A DNA stretch of 64,000 bases from Monocercomonoides exilis. Lineage: Eukaryota > Preaxostyla > Oxymonadida > Polymastigidae. Of the stretch, positions 10,374 to 21,074 are shown piece after piece. The notes under the pieces are model-generated. The model was not told where the DNA came from. It worked only from the letters and a program-made list of their open reading frames with translations, and did no database searches. The stretch's first letter is position 1; each line of letters opens with the position of its first letter. The position numbers and the translations under genes were made by a program. The stretch is taken from NCBI GenBank assembly GCA_001643675.2, contig LSRY02000040.1:90001-154000 (forward strand), given 5' to 3'.

Positions 10374-11166
10374 GGCCGCACCTTCATCCGCAGTCCCTCT
10401 ATTCATCCGCCGCACGATATTGTGCTAGGAAGGAGGGTTTAAGATCAGGTGAGAAAAGAGAACGAGGGGTTTCAGGACTCATTATTGAGGAGCAAACCTG
10501 CTCCTTGCGTTCATAGATTCGCTTTATTGCGAATTGATAGAACGCAGTGAGACAGGATTTGCTCCGAAATAATACAAACGCGGATGGAGAGATTCAGAGC
10601 GGCTGGGTGCGTAAGAGAGAGAAACATATTAGGAGGATGACGAGGAAAAGGGCGAGAAAGCAGAAGAGAGAAGAAAGGAGTGACCGCCCAGAGAGATCTA
10701 ATGCACCTAAATCTGTATTGAGAAACAGTGAAGGAATAAAAAGTGGGTAGTAGGATACTACTCCTTTTATTAGTATCGAACTAATGCATAGAGAAGAGTC
10801 AGACGGACCCACACAGCACGCGGTGGGTGGATTAACTCTGCTGGATCAGCAGAAGAGCGGGAGGCAGAGCGCTGCACAAGCAGTTTTCTTTTCCACGCCT
10901 CGCGGAAGCGAGAGTGGTTTTTCTTTCTGCTCCGTTTTTAACTTTCGCCTCACCGGATCCCTGCACGGCCTGCAGGAGACAGCTCCGAGGGGCAACGTCC
11001 CCTGCCCTCTGGTACTCGATACCATGGCAAAAGGCGAAGTCGGTGGTGAAGTGAAGCGGACAATGCATTATTTTATTGTTACTAAATTATTTTTTTAATG
11101 TTATTGTTTTATACTTTTGTCTCGCTCCTTTTCCACGTCATTTGGGGAGGGCGAAGTTTTTCACTC
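10374..11166 (+). other. DIRS 3' non-coding part
   Basis: Between the recombinase stop and the right terminal repeat I see the ICR and then about 590 bases with only short open frames (10547-10750 and 10784-11098). A GC-rich stretch (about 10890-11060) contains small inverted repeats such as GCCTCGCGGAAGCGAG. It is probably the 3' untranslated region. Confidence 0.6.
10478..10573. repeat. DIRS internal complementary region (ICR)
   Basis: 10478-10538 is the exact reverse complement of 5222-5282 (61 of 61). 10534-10573 is the exact reverse complement of 11196-11235 (40 of 40). The halves overlap in TTGAT (10534-10538), the complement of ATCAA at both element borders. In DIRS elements the ICR templates completion and circularisation of the cDNA; the overlap marks the circle junction. 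The ICR lies downstream of the recombinase frame and inside the element, as in known DIRS elements. Confidence 0.95.
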
Positions 11167-11211
11167 AAACCACCCATAATTTAAAGATCAAACTCATTAT
11201 TTCGGAGCAAA
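11167..11211 (-). repeat. DIRS right inverted terminal repeat
   Basis: The inverted partner of 5264-5308 with two mismatches. The outer 24 bases, 11212-11235, are unique to the right end and are represented in complement in the ICR. Confidence 0.92.
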
Positions 11212-11235
11212 TCCTGTCTCACTGCGTTCTATCAA

Positions 11236-11836
11236 AAAAGACTTCAGTATTTCATATTAATCTTTAATGCAAATTATTTATTGTAATCTATTTTCATGTT
11301 TTGAACATTCAATTCAAAATCGCATGTGTGTAATAAAAATAAGCCAGTCAATTCAAATTAACAAGGGTTATTTTAAATAACCCCTACAATTTCAAATAAT
11401 TTTTTCAATTTGAATAATGTGATTCAATCTGCATTGTATCTAATAAAAAGAATTGTTTTTAATAATTCTTGAAAACAATTCAGAAATAAAGAAAACCCTT
11501 AGAAAGACAAATCACATGAATAAACATATTTCTAAGAGGTTATTCTATCGGTTGAAATATCGAAATTTATTTAATTTGAATAAATTTTAATCATATAATT
11601 AAGGATATGATCATAATCACCATAACAACAAGCAATAAAGGATAAAGTGTATTTTTTTCAACAATTCCTTGTCTAACAAAATCGTTCAAAAAGGGATGGT
11701 ATGGATGTGTATTTCATTTTTATTATTTAAATTATAATTATTGTAATTCTTTCGCTATACTGTGTGTTTTTTTTTAATTGGATTGACGAAAATAAATTGT
11801 CTTTTGAATGTTATGCTTCTCAAAAAAACGCAGGAG
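11236..11836. other. AT-rich intergenic DNA
   Basis: No gene seen. The bases following 11235 are the right flank of the DIRS insertion. 11340-11470 has several short ATTCAAATTAA / TTTGAATAA inverted motifs, which resemble the TTTATTC-AATTAA motifs scattered at 34.4 and 42.3 kb. Confidence 0.4.
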
Positions 11837-13281
11837 ATGAGCGTCACTGAAAAATTCAAAGGTTGTCAATCATTGTTGTATTTTAATTCTTGAATATTGC
11901 ATGCATTTCTTTCTTTCTTTCTTTCTTTTTTCGAAGAATTGTTCAACGAACTGGAAGGTTGTGACGAGGTAGATCAAAAACAGAAAATCGAGGAAATGAA
12001 AAGAATGATAGATGAAATGAATGAAAAAGAATTCGAATCAGTTTTCACAACAGAACTGTTTGAAAATATACACAAAATGATAATTCTGAAGAAATTTTCA
12101 TTGAAAGATGCCATTTCATTATTGATGTGCATCGGAAGCTTCAACGCATCGTTTATTATTTTGAAATCTTCTTTTGAAAGTTCTTCATTGAGACATATAT
12201 TTGAAATTATTATCATTGATGAAGAAAAGAAAAAAGAAAGAAAGAATGAAAGGCTTTTAATTGATCTTTGCGAATGTTGCCTTCTTCTGAACAATTACAA
12301 CGTCGATTTATCAAAAGATCTCCTTGGTATATGCATTCGCTATCTTCTGAAAGTTGCCTTGAAGAAAGAGGAAGATAAGGAAACGCAAAAAGAAGTGGAA
12401 ACTGCAATATTGGCCTTGAGTTGCATCAGAAAGCTTCAAGTTTTGGGTTTTTTTTCATCATTCTATATATTAATTGATTCCCCCCCCCCCCCCCCCCTGA
12501 TTTTTATTAGAAAGTGCCAAAAGAACTTTTTCTGAACGAAATCAAAGAGATTGTCTTTTATCAACAGGAGCATCACAATTTAACTCCACTTGCTTCTCGA
12601 TTTCTATGGCTGTTTTTAATGGATAGATTGGACAACGACGAAAGCTTGGAAGATGTATTTGTGAATGAACTGCATTTGGCAAGAGAGGTAGCAAGAGAAC
12701 TTGAAGAATTATCAAAATGTGTCGATTGGACGAGAAAAGAGAAAGAAAAAGAAAATAGAGGAAAAGAAGTGAAAAAAAAGTTTATTATAAGGAGATTTCT
12801 TTATGCATTCTTCTTCTTCTTCTTCTCCTCTTCCAAATTGTGGAACGAAGAATTTATAGAGCTCATTATGAGCATTGTTCAAGTGTTACGTGCATCAAGG
12901 GATAATCATAAGGAAACGTTCGAATCATGCATTAATGTGATAGAAACAGCAGCGGGAAAAAAAGTTGTGAAAATTGAAGCTTTTTTGAAAGGCGGAGCTG
13001 TTGATGCTGTTTTGGAGGAGATTCAGCGACCAACGTTGGATGACAAAATTGCGTATAATGGCTTGATTTTTTTTATGAACGTTTTATATCGATTGAAAGA
13101 TGAAGAGAAAGATGAAATGGAAGAAGCGAAAAGAAAGGCAACGAAAATGGAGTTATTTGAAAAGATGGAGGAAGAAGGATACGAAGATTGCATTTTTGGA
13201 TTCTGCAATTGCAAAGTTGAATCATTATTTGATGAATATATTTTTGTACCAAATGTTGAACGTTTATTTGTCCATTATTAA
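11837..13281 (+). CDS. Three-exon acidic helical protein family, member A
   Basis: The exons are 11837-11861, 11937-12439 and 12511-13281, giving 432 residues. The 8-codon first exon (MSVTEKFK) is joined by a phase-1 intron to exon 2, restoring KFKELFNELEGC. Exon 2 ends at LSCIRKLQ, and a phase-0 intron leads to KVPKELFLNEIKEI. Conserved family blocks are all present: Q-K-I-EEM near the start, LIDLCECCLLL, LLKVALKKEEDKETQKEVE, KLWNEEFIELIMSIVQV, and a final EKMEEEGYED. All predicted structure is helical, and the regular leucine pattern suggests an ARM/HEAT-like solenoid (inference). Between the blocks a Lys/Glu-rich loop (EKEKENRGKEVKKK) varies among members. Intron 2 contains a run of 17-18 C. 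Function is unknown. The family resembles uncharacterised multi-copy proteins of Monocercomonoides. Confidence 0.8.
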
Positions 13282-13589
13282 ATAACAAACTTTTATTTTT
13301 TTTATTCACTTTATTTTTTTTTCTTTTCACTTCATTCATCTTTGAGTATTGCATTTGTTCTCATCTATTTGTGTGTTCAAGAAATATAAATATGCTCTTT
13401 CATTCCAGTTATTTGTTCTGAAGCATCAATAAAAAGAAAACTCGCTTGAAAAAGTTGAAAAAAAATTGAGCACAATTCTGATTTACGCTTACGAGAATGA
13501 AATACACAACAAAACAAAGAAAGAAAGAAAAAAAAAAGAATACAAAAATGTCAAAAAGAAATACACATGCATTTAGGAAAAATATGAAC
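13282..13589. other. 3' flank of member A
   Basis: AT-rich DNA with no gene seen. Confidence 0.4.
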
Positions 13590-14713
13590 TCATGAATGAA
13601 TAAAGTTCAGATCTGAATGAATAAATGCAAATTGAAATATCAAAAAAAAAAAAAAAAAAGGAAAATAAAGTGAAACAGTTTGTTCATTTTGTGAAATTTG
13701 TTCCTGTTCTTCTGGACCCTCAAAAAAATAATCTGATGCACATATAGCAAATTGAAGAATGAAGCTTGAAAAATCGTCAGATGAGAACAGAAAAAAAGAA
13801 CTTTGGATGAATACAGCAGAATCTGGACAGATGAAAGAGGATCTGCTGCACTTGACTGAAGAAGAAGAAAAATAAAAATTTAACAAGAAAAATGAAGTGA
13901 AAGAAGATAAAGAAAAAGAGGAGGAGGAGGAGGAGGAAGGGGAAGAAGAAGAAGAAGAAGAAGAAGAAGTTGAAGGAGAAGAAGAAGAAGAAGAAGTTGA
14001 AGGAGAAGAAGAAGAAGAAGAAGAAGAAGAAGAAGAAGAAGAAGGAGGAGGAGGAGGAGGAGAAGAAGAAGAAGAAGAAGGAGAAGGAGAAGAAGAAGAA
14101 GGAGAAAAGGAGTTTGAAGAGAACAAAGAATAAGAAGAAAGATGAGCAGAATGAAGACTTCTTGCTGAGTTGCGTGCTTCTTCGTTGTCTGGAACAAATG
14201 GATGAGACAAGAAAATGGCGTCTTCTTCTTCTTCTTCTTCTCTTTCTTCTTCTTCTTTTTCCTCTTCCTCTTCCTCTTCCTCTTCCTCTTCCTCCTTCTT
14301 CTCTTCCTTCTTCTTTAATTTCTGTTTTTTCTATTTCTTCTTTTTCTTCTTCTTCCTCTTCCTCTTCTCCCATGTATTTGTTATTCATTCCAGGCAATTC
14401 AAGAGATGATAACATATCCAACATGTGCAACGAAAGAGGTCTGTTGAAATGTTGTTGGAGAGAAACAAGTCGATTGAAAGGAGAAAGAAGAGAAAGAAAG
14501 GCAAAACGATCAACAGAAGAAGAAGAGGAGGAGGAGGAAGGGGAAGAAGAAGAAGAAGAAGAAATTGAAGATGATGATGGTTGAAATGATGATGGAGATG
14601 AATTAGATTGAGAAGAAGAAGAAAAAGAAGAAGAAATTGAAGGAGGAGGAGGAGGAGGAGGAGGAGGAGGAGGAGGAGAAGAAGAAGAAGAAGAAGAAGA
14701 AGAAGAAGAAGAA

Positions 14714-14749
<36 letters not shown>

Positions 14750-15054
14750 GAAGAAGAAGAAGAAGAAGCTAAAAATGAAGGAAAAGGAAAAGGAAAAGGA
14801 AAAAGAGAAAGAGGAAGAAGAGGAAAAGGAATTGAAAGAAAAAGAAAAAGAAAAAAAAAAGAAGAAGAAGAAAAAGAAGAAGAAGAGGAGGAGAAAGTTG
14901 ATTTTGAAGCAGCAGCAGAAGAAGAGGAAGATAATGATGACGCTGCACATGATGTCTGACATGGCCACTTGCATTTTCGATGTAAACTGCTCTTCATGGA
15001 AAATGGAGCATTTGATTCTTTATTATTCGTGAAGCTGAGCTGAAAGTGTCTCAT
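13590..15054 (-). repeat. GAA/GAG/GAT simple-sequence tract, possibly coding on the minus strand
   Basis: 13900-14140, 14215-14310 and 14515-14900 are almost pure trinucleotide repeats; the outer two are GAA/GAG rich and the middle one TTC-rich, with a (GAT) run at about 14714-14746. Long open frames on both strands follow from the repeat. The minus strand frame 15054-13777 starts MRHFQLSFTNNKESN and contains non-repetitive islands (VDRFAFLSLLSPFNRLVSLQ; LSLHMLDMLSSLELPGMNN). A second minus frame begins at 14210 (MSHPFVPDNEEARNSARSLH). One Ser-rich spliced gene may therefore lie here, but I cannot place its exons. Treat coding as unproven. Confidence 0.4.
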
Positions 15055-15361
15055 TTCCTATCATATGATGAGCAAATGGACAGTTTCAACGCTCACTTGA
15101 GTTAAACATTTCATCAAGATGGAGCGAAGAAATCAAATGCAAATATGAATTCCAAATTGAGTCGGAATTGATTGCTGAAAGATGACAGATTGACATTATG
15201 TTTGAGAAGTTGAATTTATTTTCTGATGCCTCTATGTTTGATAGACGTCGTTGAAGATGAACGGAAAGCATCTAAACTCACCAACGGTTGATTGCAGTAT
15301 ACGAAATAATTTACTGAGTATTGTTCAAAAAAGAAGCTGTTCTCTTCATTCCAAAGAAACA
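15055..15361. other. Unassigned DNA before the inverted repeat
   Basis: No gene seen. At 15362 the sequence becomes the left arm of the 2064-bp inverted repeat. Confidence 0.4.
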
Positions 15362-17425
15362 GAAATTTGATTGGGTTCCTTTCTTTCCTCCAAAACCCCA
15401 TTCTCCCATTCATTTGCAGAGAAATAACCTTGCTGGAGTGTATCTCATGGAAAAGTCGTCTTCCTCCTTCTTCTCCAAATCTCATTTCAACTGAAATGAA
15501 AATGTCCCTGAATGAACAAATCTGTTTTTAACATCCAATCAAATGAATAAATTTCCTTTTGATGTTTCACTCTCAATGAACTGAAGAATCTCCATCATTT
15601 CTGTTGGAGCTGAAATTCATTCCTTTTCTTCATGGCACAAGATTATTTGGCAATTGAAGCATTGGGAACTTGATCTTCTTCCTCTCAACAAACATGTTCC
15701 CCATGTTCATGTTCATGTTCTTTTCTTTTCTTTTGTTCAGACAATTTGCGATGATTTTCGGAATTTCATTTCTTTTCATCTTTCGCAACCCAATGTTCCA
15801 TTGACAAATGAGCTCAAAATGACACAATCCACAAAATATGTCAAATCTTCAACAACCATCTGTTTTTGGTTTTCAGACTCATTCTTCTCCACAAAAAACA
15901 ACTAAAAACATCTTCCGTTCGCTCATTCAATCTGCCAGATTTCTTTTCCTCTTTGCTAAAGTATTTGCTATTAATTCCATTGGACAAAAATATGTGATTC
16001 AAAGAGTTAATGATTCTTTTCCATAAATATCATTATCAAATAATCTGTTGGTTTGATCAAAAAGAAACAAAAGATTTCCATTTTCTGCCATCATTCAACC
16101 AATCCTTGTGGCTTCTCCGCAACATCTTTTGCAATTCATTTTTGTATAACAAAAACAGTACAGTTTGTGTTGCGATCATTTTAGGACTGCAAGATAATCA
16201 ACGATGTTTGTATTTATCTTTTATTTTGTTATTTGCCAAGCTTTGCTCCTCTTGTTGAATATTTTTTATAACAAACTGAATGAGTTTGTCAAATGCTGAT
16301 AAATGTGAAAAAGGAGTTCGGGCTATGACCAGAACCAAGAAGTTTTCAAGTTTGCCATTTTATTTGGTTTGAACCATTCTGAACAAAATTTTTGTTTTTA
16401 TTGAATACCCCTTGCAGAATTGTTCCATGAGCTTAAGCGTTGCAGAGAAGATGAACAAATGCAGAAAATTGAAGAGATGAATGGATTAATTGATGAAATG
16501 AATGGCAAAGAATTTGAATCAATTTTCACAATAGATCTATTCAATAAAATTCACCAAATGATTGAGAAAAAGACATTACCATTGGAAAATGCACTTATGT
16601 TATTGAAGCATATTGGATATTGCAAAGAGCTGAAAATAATTTGCTTAGAATCTTTTGATGATTCATTATTGAGCGAAAGTATGAACAAGATGATAATTGA
16701 TGAAAATGAGAAGAAGAAAGAAGAAATGAACGAAAAGCGTCTGATTGACCTCTGTGAATGCTATTTGTTGTTGAGCAGATGGCCTTCATCTAAAATGGAT
16801 TCAATCTATGTGCCTTGCCTTCTGAAAGTTGCATTGAAGAAAGACGAGACCGAAGAAGCTCAGAAGGAAGTGGAAATGGCGTTGCTGGCTTTGGGCAATA
16901 TTGGACTTTGGGTTTGAGAACATTTTTCCCATTTTGATATTGTTGAATTGTTTTTTCTTCCTTTTTTGCACAGGAAATGAAAAGAGAACTGTATTTGAAA
17001 GAGACATCAGAAATCATCGAATATCATCGAGAACTTCACAATCTGACACAGCTTGCCTATCAATCTGCTTGGAATTTTTTGATTTACAGATTATTCACAG
17101 ACAAAAGCTTGGAAGAAGTGATTACAAATGAGCTGCATTTTGTGGGGGAAGCAAGAAGAGAATTTGAAGAGCTTTCAAAATGCGTCGACTGGAAGAGAAA
17201 AGAAGAAAGAAGAAAAGAAGTGAAAGAAGTGAAAATAATTTGGAGATGGCTAAATGTTATTGATTATTACTTTTTCTCATGCACGCTGTGGAACGAAGAA
17301 CTTGTTGGACTTGTCAATTGCATTGTTCAAGTGCTTCTAGCATCAAGGGACAATCACAAAGATATTTGCAATGGATGTCTCGATATACTAAGAAATACAG
17401 CAATAAATAGAAATGTGAAAATTGA
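15362..17425 (+). repeat. Left arm of a near-perfect 2064-bp inverted repeat
   Basis: Position x here pairs with 37354 minus x throughout (arm 2 is 19929-21992), so there are no net indels in 2064 bases. All open frames in the two arms translate identically. The only difference I noticed is g/a at about 15372 against 21982, near the outer edge. The outer edge lies in DNA that is otherwise different. The inner edge (17425) lies inside exon 3 of member B, just after NRNVKI-D. The arms include 5' flank, both introns and most of the coding sequence. Confidence 0.93.
15490..16279. other. 5' flank of member B, no gene assigned
   Basis: Short open frames only, and mirrored exactly at 21.07-21.86 kb. 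From about 16055 the sequence is also homologous to the flanks upstream of members D (42.52 kb) and E (47.8 kb); for example TTGATCAAAAAGAAACA is shared with D. A promoter is presumably here, but I cannot identify its elements. Confidence 0.4.
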
Positions 17426-17732
17426 TGATTTGTTGAAAAGTGGAGCTATTGATGCTGTTATGGAGAAAATGAATCAATCAACTTTGGATGATGAAATTAT
17501 GTGGAATGGCTTGCTTTTCTTTTTGAATATTTCAGAAAGATTGAATGAAAAGGAGGATGATGAAAAGGAAGAAGCGGAAAAAAAGACAACGAAAAGAAAG
17601 ACGTTTGAAAAGATGGAAGAAGAAGGACTTGAAGATATCATGACGAGCCTTTATGGAGTGATTTCTTTTCTGAACAAAAATGCTTATCGTAAATTGTCAA
17701 AAAATGCTTGTGAATATTTAGTGTGTCTGTAA
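16280..17732 (+). CDS. Three-exon acidic helical protein family, member B
   Basis: The exons are 16280-16349, 16418-16911 and 16974-17732, giving 440 residues. Exon 1 codes MSLSNADKCEKGVRAMTRTK and ends in TTTTCAA|GTTTGCC; the phase-1 join restores KFSKLFHELKRC. Intron 2 (GTTTGAGAAC...TTTTGCACAG) is phase 0 between NIGLW and EMKRELYL. The family blocks are complete: KRLIDLCECYLLL, VPCLLKVALKKDETEEAQKE, SAWNFLIYRL, LWNEELVGLVNCIVQVLLASRDNHKD, NISERLNEKEDDEKEEAEKK, and a C-terminal LEDIMTSL. The first roughly 340 residues are identical to member C; the last roughly 100 differ because the inverted repeat ends inside exon 3. Helical, no signal peptide, no membrane segment. Unknown function, probably cytosolic. 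Confidence 0.85.
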
Positions 17733-19621
17733 ATGAAATATTCTGCACATTTCCATTCATTTCATTTCATTTTATCTCATCTCATCTCAGAAAAGAAGAA
17801 AATTTGAAGAAGAAAGACGAAAGAAAACGAGCATGAGAAAAAACAAATAAGAAAAGATAAGAAGAGAAGAGAGAAGAGAAAAGATTTCGTTCTGAAGCAA
17901 CATTTTCAGTTGAACACGAAGAATATTCAACAAAAATTGTGTGTTCTTCATTCATTTCATTCAATCTTCTCATTCTCATCTTCCACTTCGACATCGCTCA
18001 CACACTCTCCCTCTCTCATTCAAACATTCACACAGCATCCGTCTTCATTTCAACAAATGTGATCTTCCTTTTCTTCTTCTTCTTCTTCTTCAACTTTCTG
18101 TTTCGACAAAGAAGACAACGCACGACTCAGATGAATTGGGATTGAGTCACTTTCAGATGATGGATGGAATGGAAGCGAAGGGCAATGAAACAAAAATTGG
18201 ATGAATTTCAAATGAAGATTTCTGAGCAAAAGAGAAAGAAAAACAGAGATTGAATTCAATTGAGATTGACTTGTTCAGCCAAGCAGTTTTTGAATAAGAT
18301 TTTCATTCTTTTTCTTCTTCTTCTTTGTCATCAGATTTATTTCTGTTTTATTTTGAACAAAAGAAGTTGATAACAGGTTTCTTCAACAAACATTTCCTTC
18401 TTTTTTGTTTCTTTTTTTTTCACCTTTTCTTTTCTTTTTTCATTGATTTATGATCTGACAAAACTTTAAGCGTTTTTTGCTAAAAAACAAAAATATTTTT
18501 TTCTGTGTTATCTGCTTCTGACTGTTCAGTTAATCTTTGAAGAAATGAGATTCTTCACATTTTGATGTTCACTGTGCTTTTTTCTTCTTTTTTGATCATT
18601 CCATTAATCCGCAAACAACCGTTTGCAGCCTTTTTCAGTTGATAATTTTCATTGGATTGCGTGATGAATTATCATCTTAGATGAGAATGTTTGAGAAATA
18701 GAGAGTCATATTTATATTTTAACTCAAAAATTGATGCTTTTGTATTTGTTTTTGTTACTCCAAAATGATGTATATTTCTTTTTCATCATTTCACAGAATG
18801 ACCACAAACTTTGACATTTGAAGTTTTTGTGAAAAATACTTGTTTCACTTGTCCACTCATTCAAAATAAAATGGAACAGCAACAAAAGACAAAAGAAAGA
18901 AAGAAAGAAAGAACTCTGCTGTTCTTATTTTGAGAAGATCACATGAATGAAAGTGTTTTGAGAATGGAACGAAGAAATGTTCAAATGAAGAAGGAAGAAT
19001 TTCAAATGACAACCGAGGGAAGGAAGAAAATCATCAGAAGATATTCTTTTCTGGCAAAAAGCAATTGAAATGATTGGGAGAGCTTTTGATGCTGATTGGA
19101 AGAATAAGCAAATAGGAGAATAAAAGAGAGAAAGAATTCAATTTTGATTGACTTCTTCAGAGAATATTTTCTTGAATCACATTGTAGCATTTCTTCTCCT
19201 TCTTCAAATACGTTGCTCCTTTATTCTGCAATTTCAATATTTTCAACTGGCTTCTTCAGCAAACAATTCTTTCTTCATTTCTTTTGGATTCTTCTCCTTC
19301 GCCTTCTCTTTTTCGTTGAAAAAACAACCAGAAAGAGAATAAACAAAGGAGACCAGAGGATTCAAGAGGCAATAACCGAACAATTGAATACATTGGAATG
19401 AAAGAACCTCTTGTTGAAGAAGATGGAGTACAATGATCCATTCAACGAAGATTCTCGATGGAACTTATTGAAAAGAAATTCTATTTTTCATTTTTTGAAA
19501 AAGGAAATAATAATATTTTTAATAAAAATACAATTCTTGTTTTCCTCAAATTTTGTGACATGAATAAAAAAGAAAATAGAATATATTTTCTGATTTTCGA
19601 TTTTCATTGAAAAGAATTTGA
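17733..19621. repeat. Spacer between convergent genes B and C, duplicated at 44258-46119
   Basis: It is homologous along its length to 44.26-46.12 kb, the spacer between D and E. Shared stretches include the TTCTTCTTCTTC tract (18075), GTTTCGACAAAGAAGAC, the polypyrimidine run near 18400, and the end GAACAATTGAA-ACATTGGAATGAA (19379-19400 against 45868-45891). A last 60-85-codon frame (ending GDQ-R/W, TEQLNTLE) is open in both copies. However, divergence does not obviously spare codons, so I do not call a gene. Confidence 0.7.
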
Positions 19622-21074
19622 TTAAACATTTACAAAATAATCAGAAGTATTGAACGATAATTGAAAATAATAATTTTCGTTTAGAAAAGAAACTACATCG
19701 TGAAAGCCAGCTATGTCATCTTCATATCCTTCTTCTTCCATCCTTTCAAATATCTTTCTTTTCATTTCTTTTCTTTTTTCCCCCTCGGTTTCATTAACAT
19801 CCTTTTCTTTCGATCTTTCTGAAATATTCAAAAAGAAATAATAACAATTCCTTATCAAATCATCATTAATTGTTGGCTGCTGAATCTCCTCCAAAACAGC
19901 ACCGATAGCCCCATTTTTTAACAAACAGTCAATTTTCACATTTCTATTTATTGCTGTATTTCTTAGTATATCGAGACATCCATTGCAAATATCTTTGTGA
20001 TTGTCCCTTGATGCTAGAAGCACTTGAACAATGCAATTGACAAGTCCAACAAGTTCTTCGTTCCACAGCGTGCATGAGAAAAAGTAATAATCAATAACAT
20101 TTAGCCATCTCCAAATTATTTTCACTTCTTTCACTTCTTTTCTTCTTTCTTCTTTTCTCTTCCAGTCGACGCATTTTGAAAGCTCTTCAAATTCTCTTCT
20201 TGCTTCCCCCACAAAATGCAGCTCATTTGTAATCACTTCTTCCAAGCTTTTGTCTGTGAATAATCTGTAAATCAAAAAATTCCAAGCAGATTGATAGGCA
20301 AGCTGTGTCAGATTGTGAAGTTCTCGATGATATTCGATGATTTCTGATGTCTCTTTCAAATACAGTTCTCTTTTCATTTCCTGTGCAAAAAAGGAAGAAA
20401 AAACAATTCAACAATATCAAAATGGGAAAAATGTTCTCAAACCCAAAGTCCAATATTGCCCAAAGCCAGCAACGCCATTTCCACTTCCTTCTGAGCTTCT
20501 TCGGTCTCGTCTTTCTTCAATGCAACTTTCAGAAGGCAAGGCACATAGATTGAATCCATTTTAGATGAAGGCCATCTGCTCAACAACAAATAGCATTCAC
20601 AGAGGTCAATCAGACGCTTTTCGTTCATTTCTTCTTTCTTCTTCTCATTTTCATCAATTATCATCTTGTTCATACTTTCGCTCAATAATGAATCATCAAA
20701 AGATTCTAAGCAAATTATTTTCAGCTCTTTGCAATATCCAATATGCTTCAATAACATAAGTGCATTTTCCAATGGTAATGTCTTTTTCTCAATCATTTGG
20801 TGAATTTTATTGAATAGATCTATTGTGAAAATTGATTCAAATTCTTTGCCATTCATTTCATCAATTAATCCATTCATCTCTTCAATTTTCTGCATTTGTT
20901 CATCTTCTCTGCAACGCTTAAGCTCATGGAACAATTCTGCAAGGGGTATTCAATAAAAACAAAAATTTTGTTCAGAATGGTTCAAACCAAATAAAATGGC
21001 AAACTTGAAAACTTCTTGGTTCTGGTCATAGCCCGAACTCCTTTTTCACATTTATCAGCATTTGACAAACTCAT
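19622..21074 (-). CDS. Three-exon acidic helical protein family, member C
   Basis: The exons on the minus strand are 21074-21005, 20936-20443 and 20380-19622, giving 440 residues. It is the mirror copy of member B: exon 1, exon 2, both introns and the first roughly 150 residues of exon 3 are identical. After NRNVKID it departs to CLLKNGAIGAVLEEIQQP and ends EEEGYEDDIAGFHDVV...TSDYFVNV. The departing part is more like member F (CLLKNGAIGAVLEEMNQS) and, at the end, member E (SDYFVNI) than like B. So this gene looks chimeric: B-like at the 5' side and E/F-like at the 3' side. It is convergent with B, 1.9 kb away. All splice sites are GT-AG and the frame is intact. Function is unknown. Confidence 0.85.

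Larger units (their letters stand above)
5222..11235 (+). mobile_element. DIRS-like tyrosine-recombinase retrotransposon, near-complete
   Basis: A 6.0-kb element with the architecture that defines DIRS elements: short inverted terminal repeats (5264-5308 and 11167-11211), an internal complementary region (10478-10573) that is an exact reverse complement of both outer ends, a gag-like frame, reverse transcriptase plus RNase H, and a tyrosine recombinase in place of a DDE integrase. There is no LTR and no obvious target-site duplication beyond ATCAA at both borders (5222-5226 and 11231-11235). Its base composition is visibly richer in G+C than its surroundings, and it is purine-rich on the sense strand. 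Reverse transcriptase and recombinase frames carry in-frame stops, so this copy is probably inactive, although its termini look intact. No methyltransferase domain is visible. Confidence 0.93.

Noticed and set aside
15654-15905. Frames duplicated exactly in the inverted repeat (15654-15905 and 21449-21700)
   Set aside because: Identity comes from the DNA repeat, not from protein selection; no family features.
19144-19401. Small gene in the convergent spacer (counterpart 45703-45891)
   Set aside because: Open in both copies, but the differences do not look concentrated at third positions, and it starts at different ATGs.
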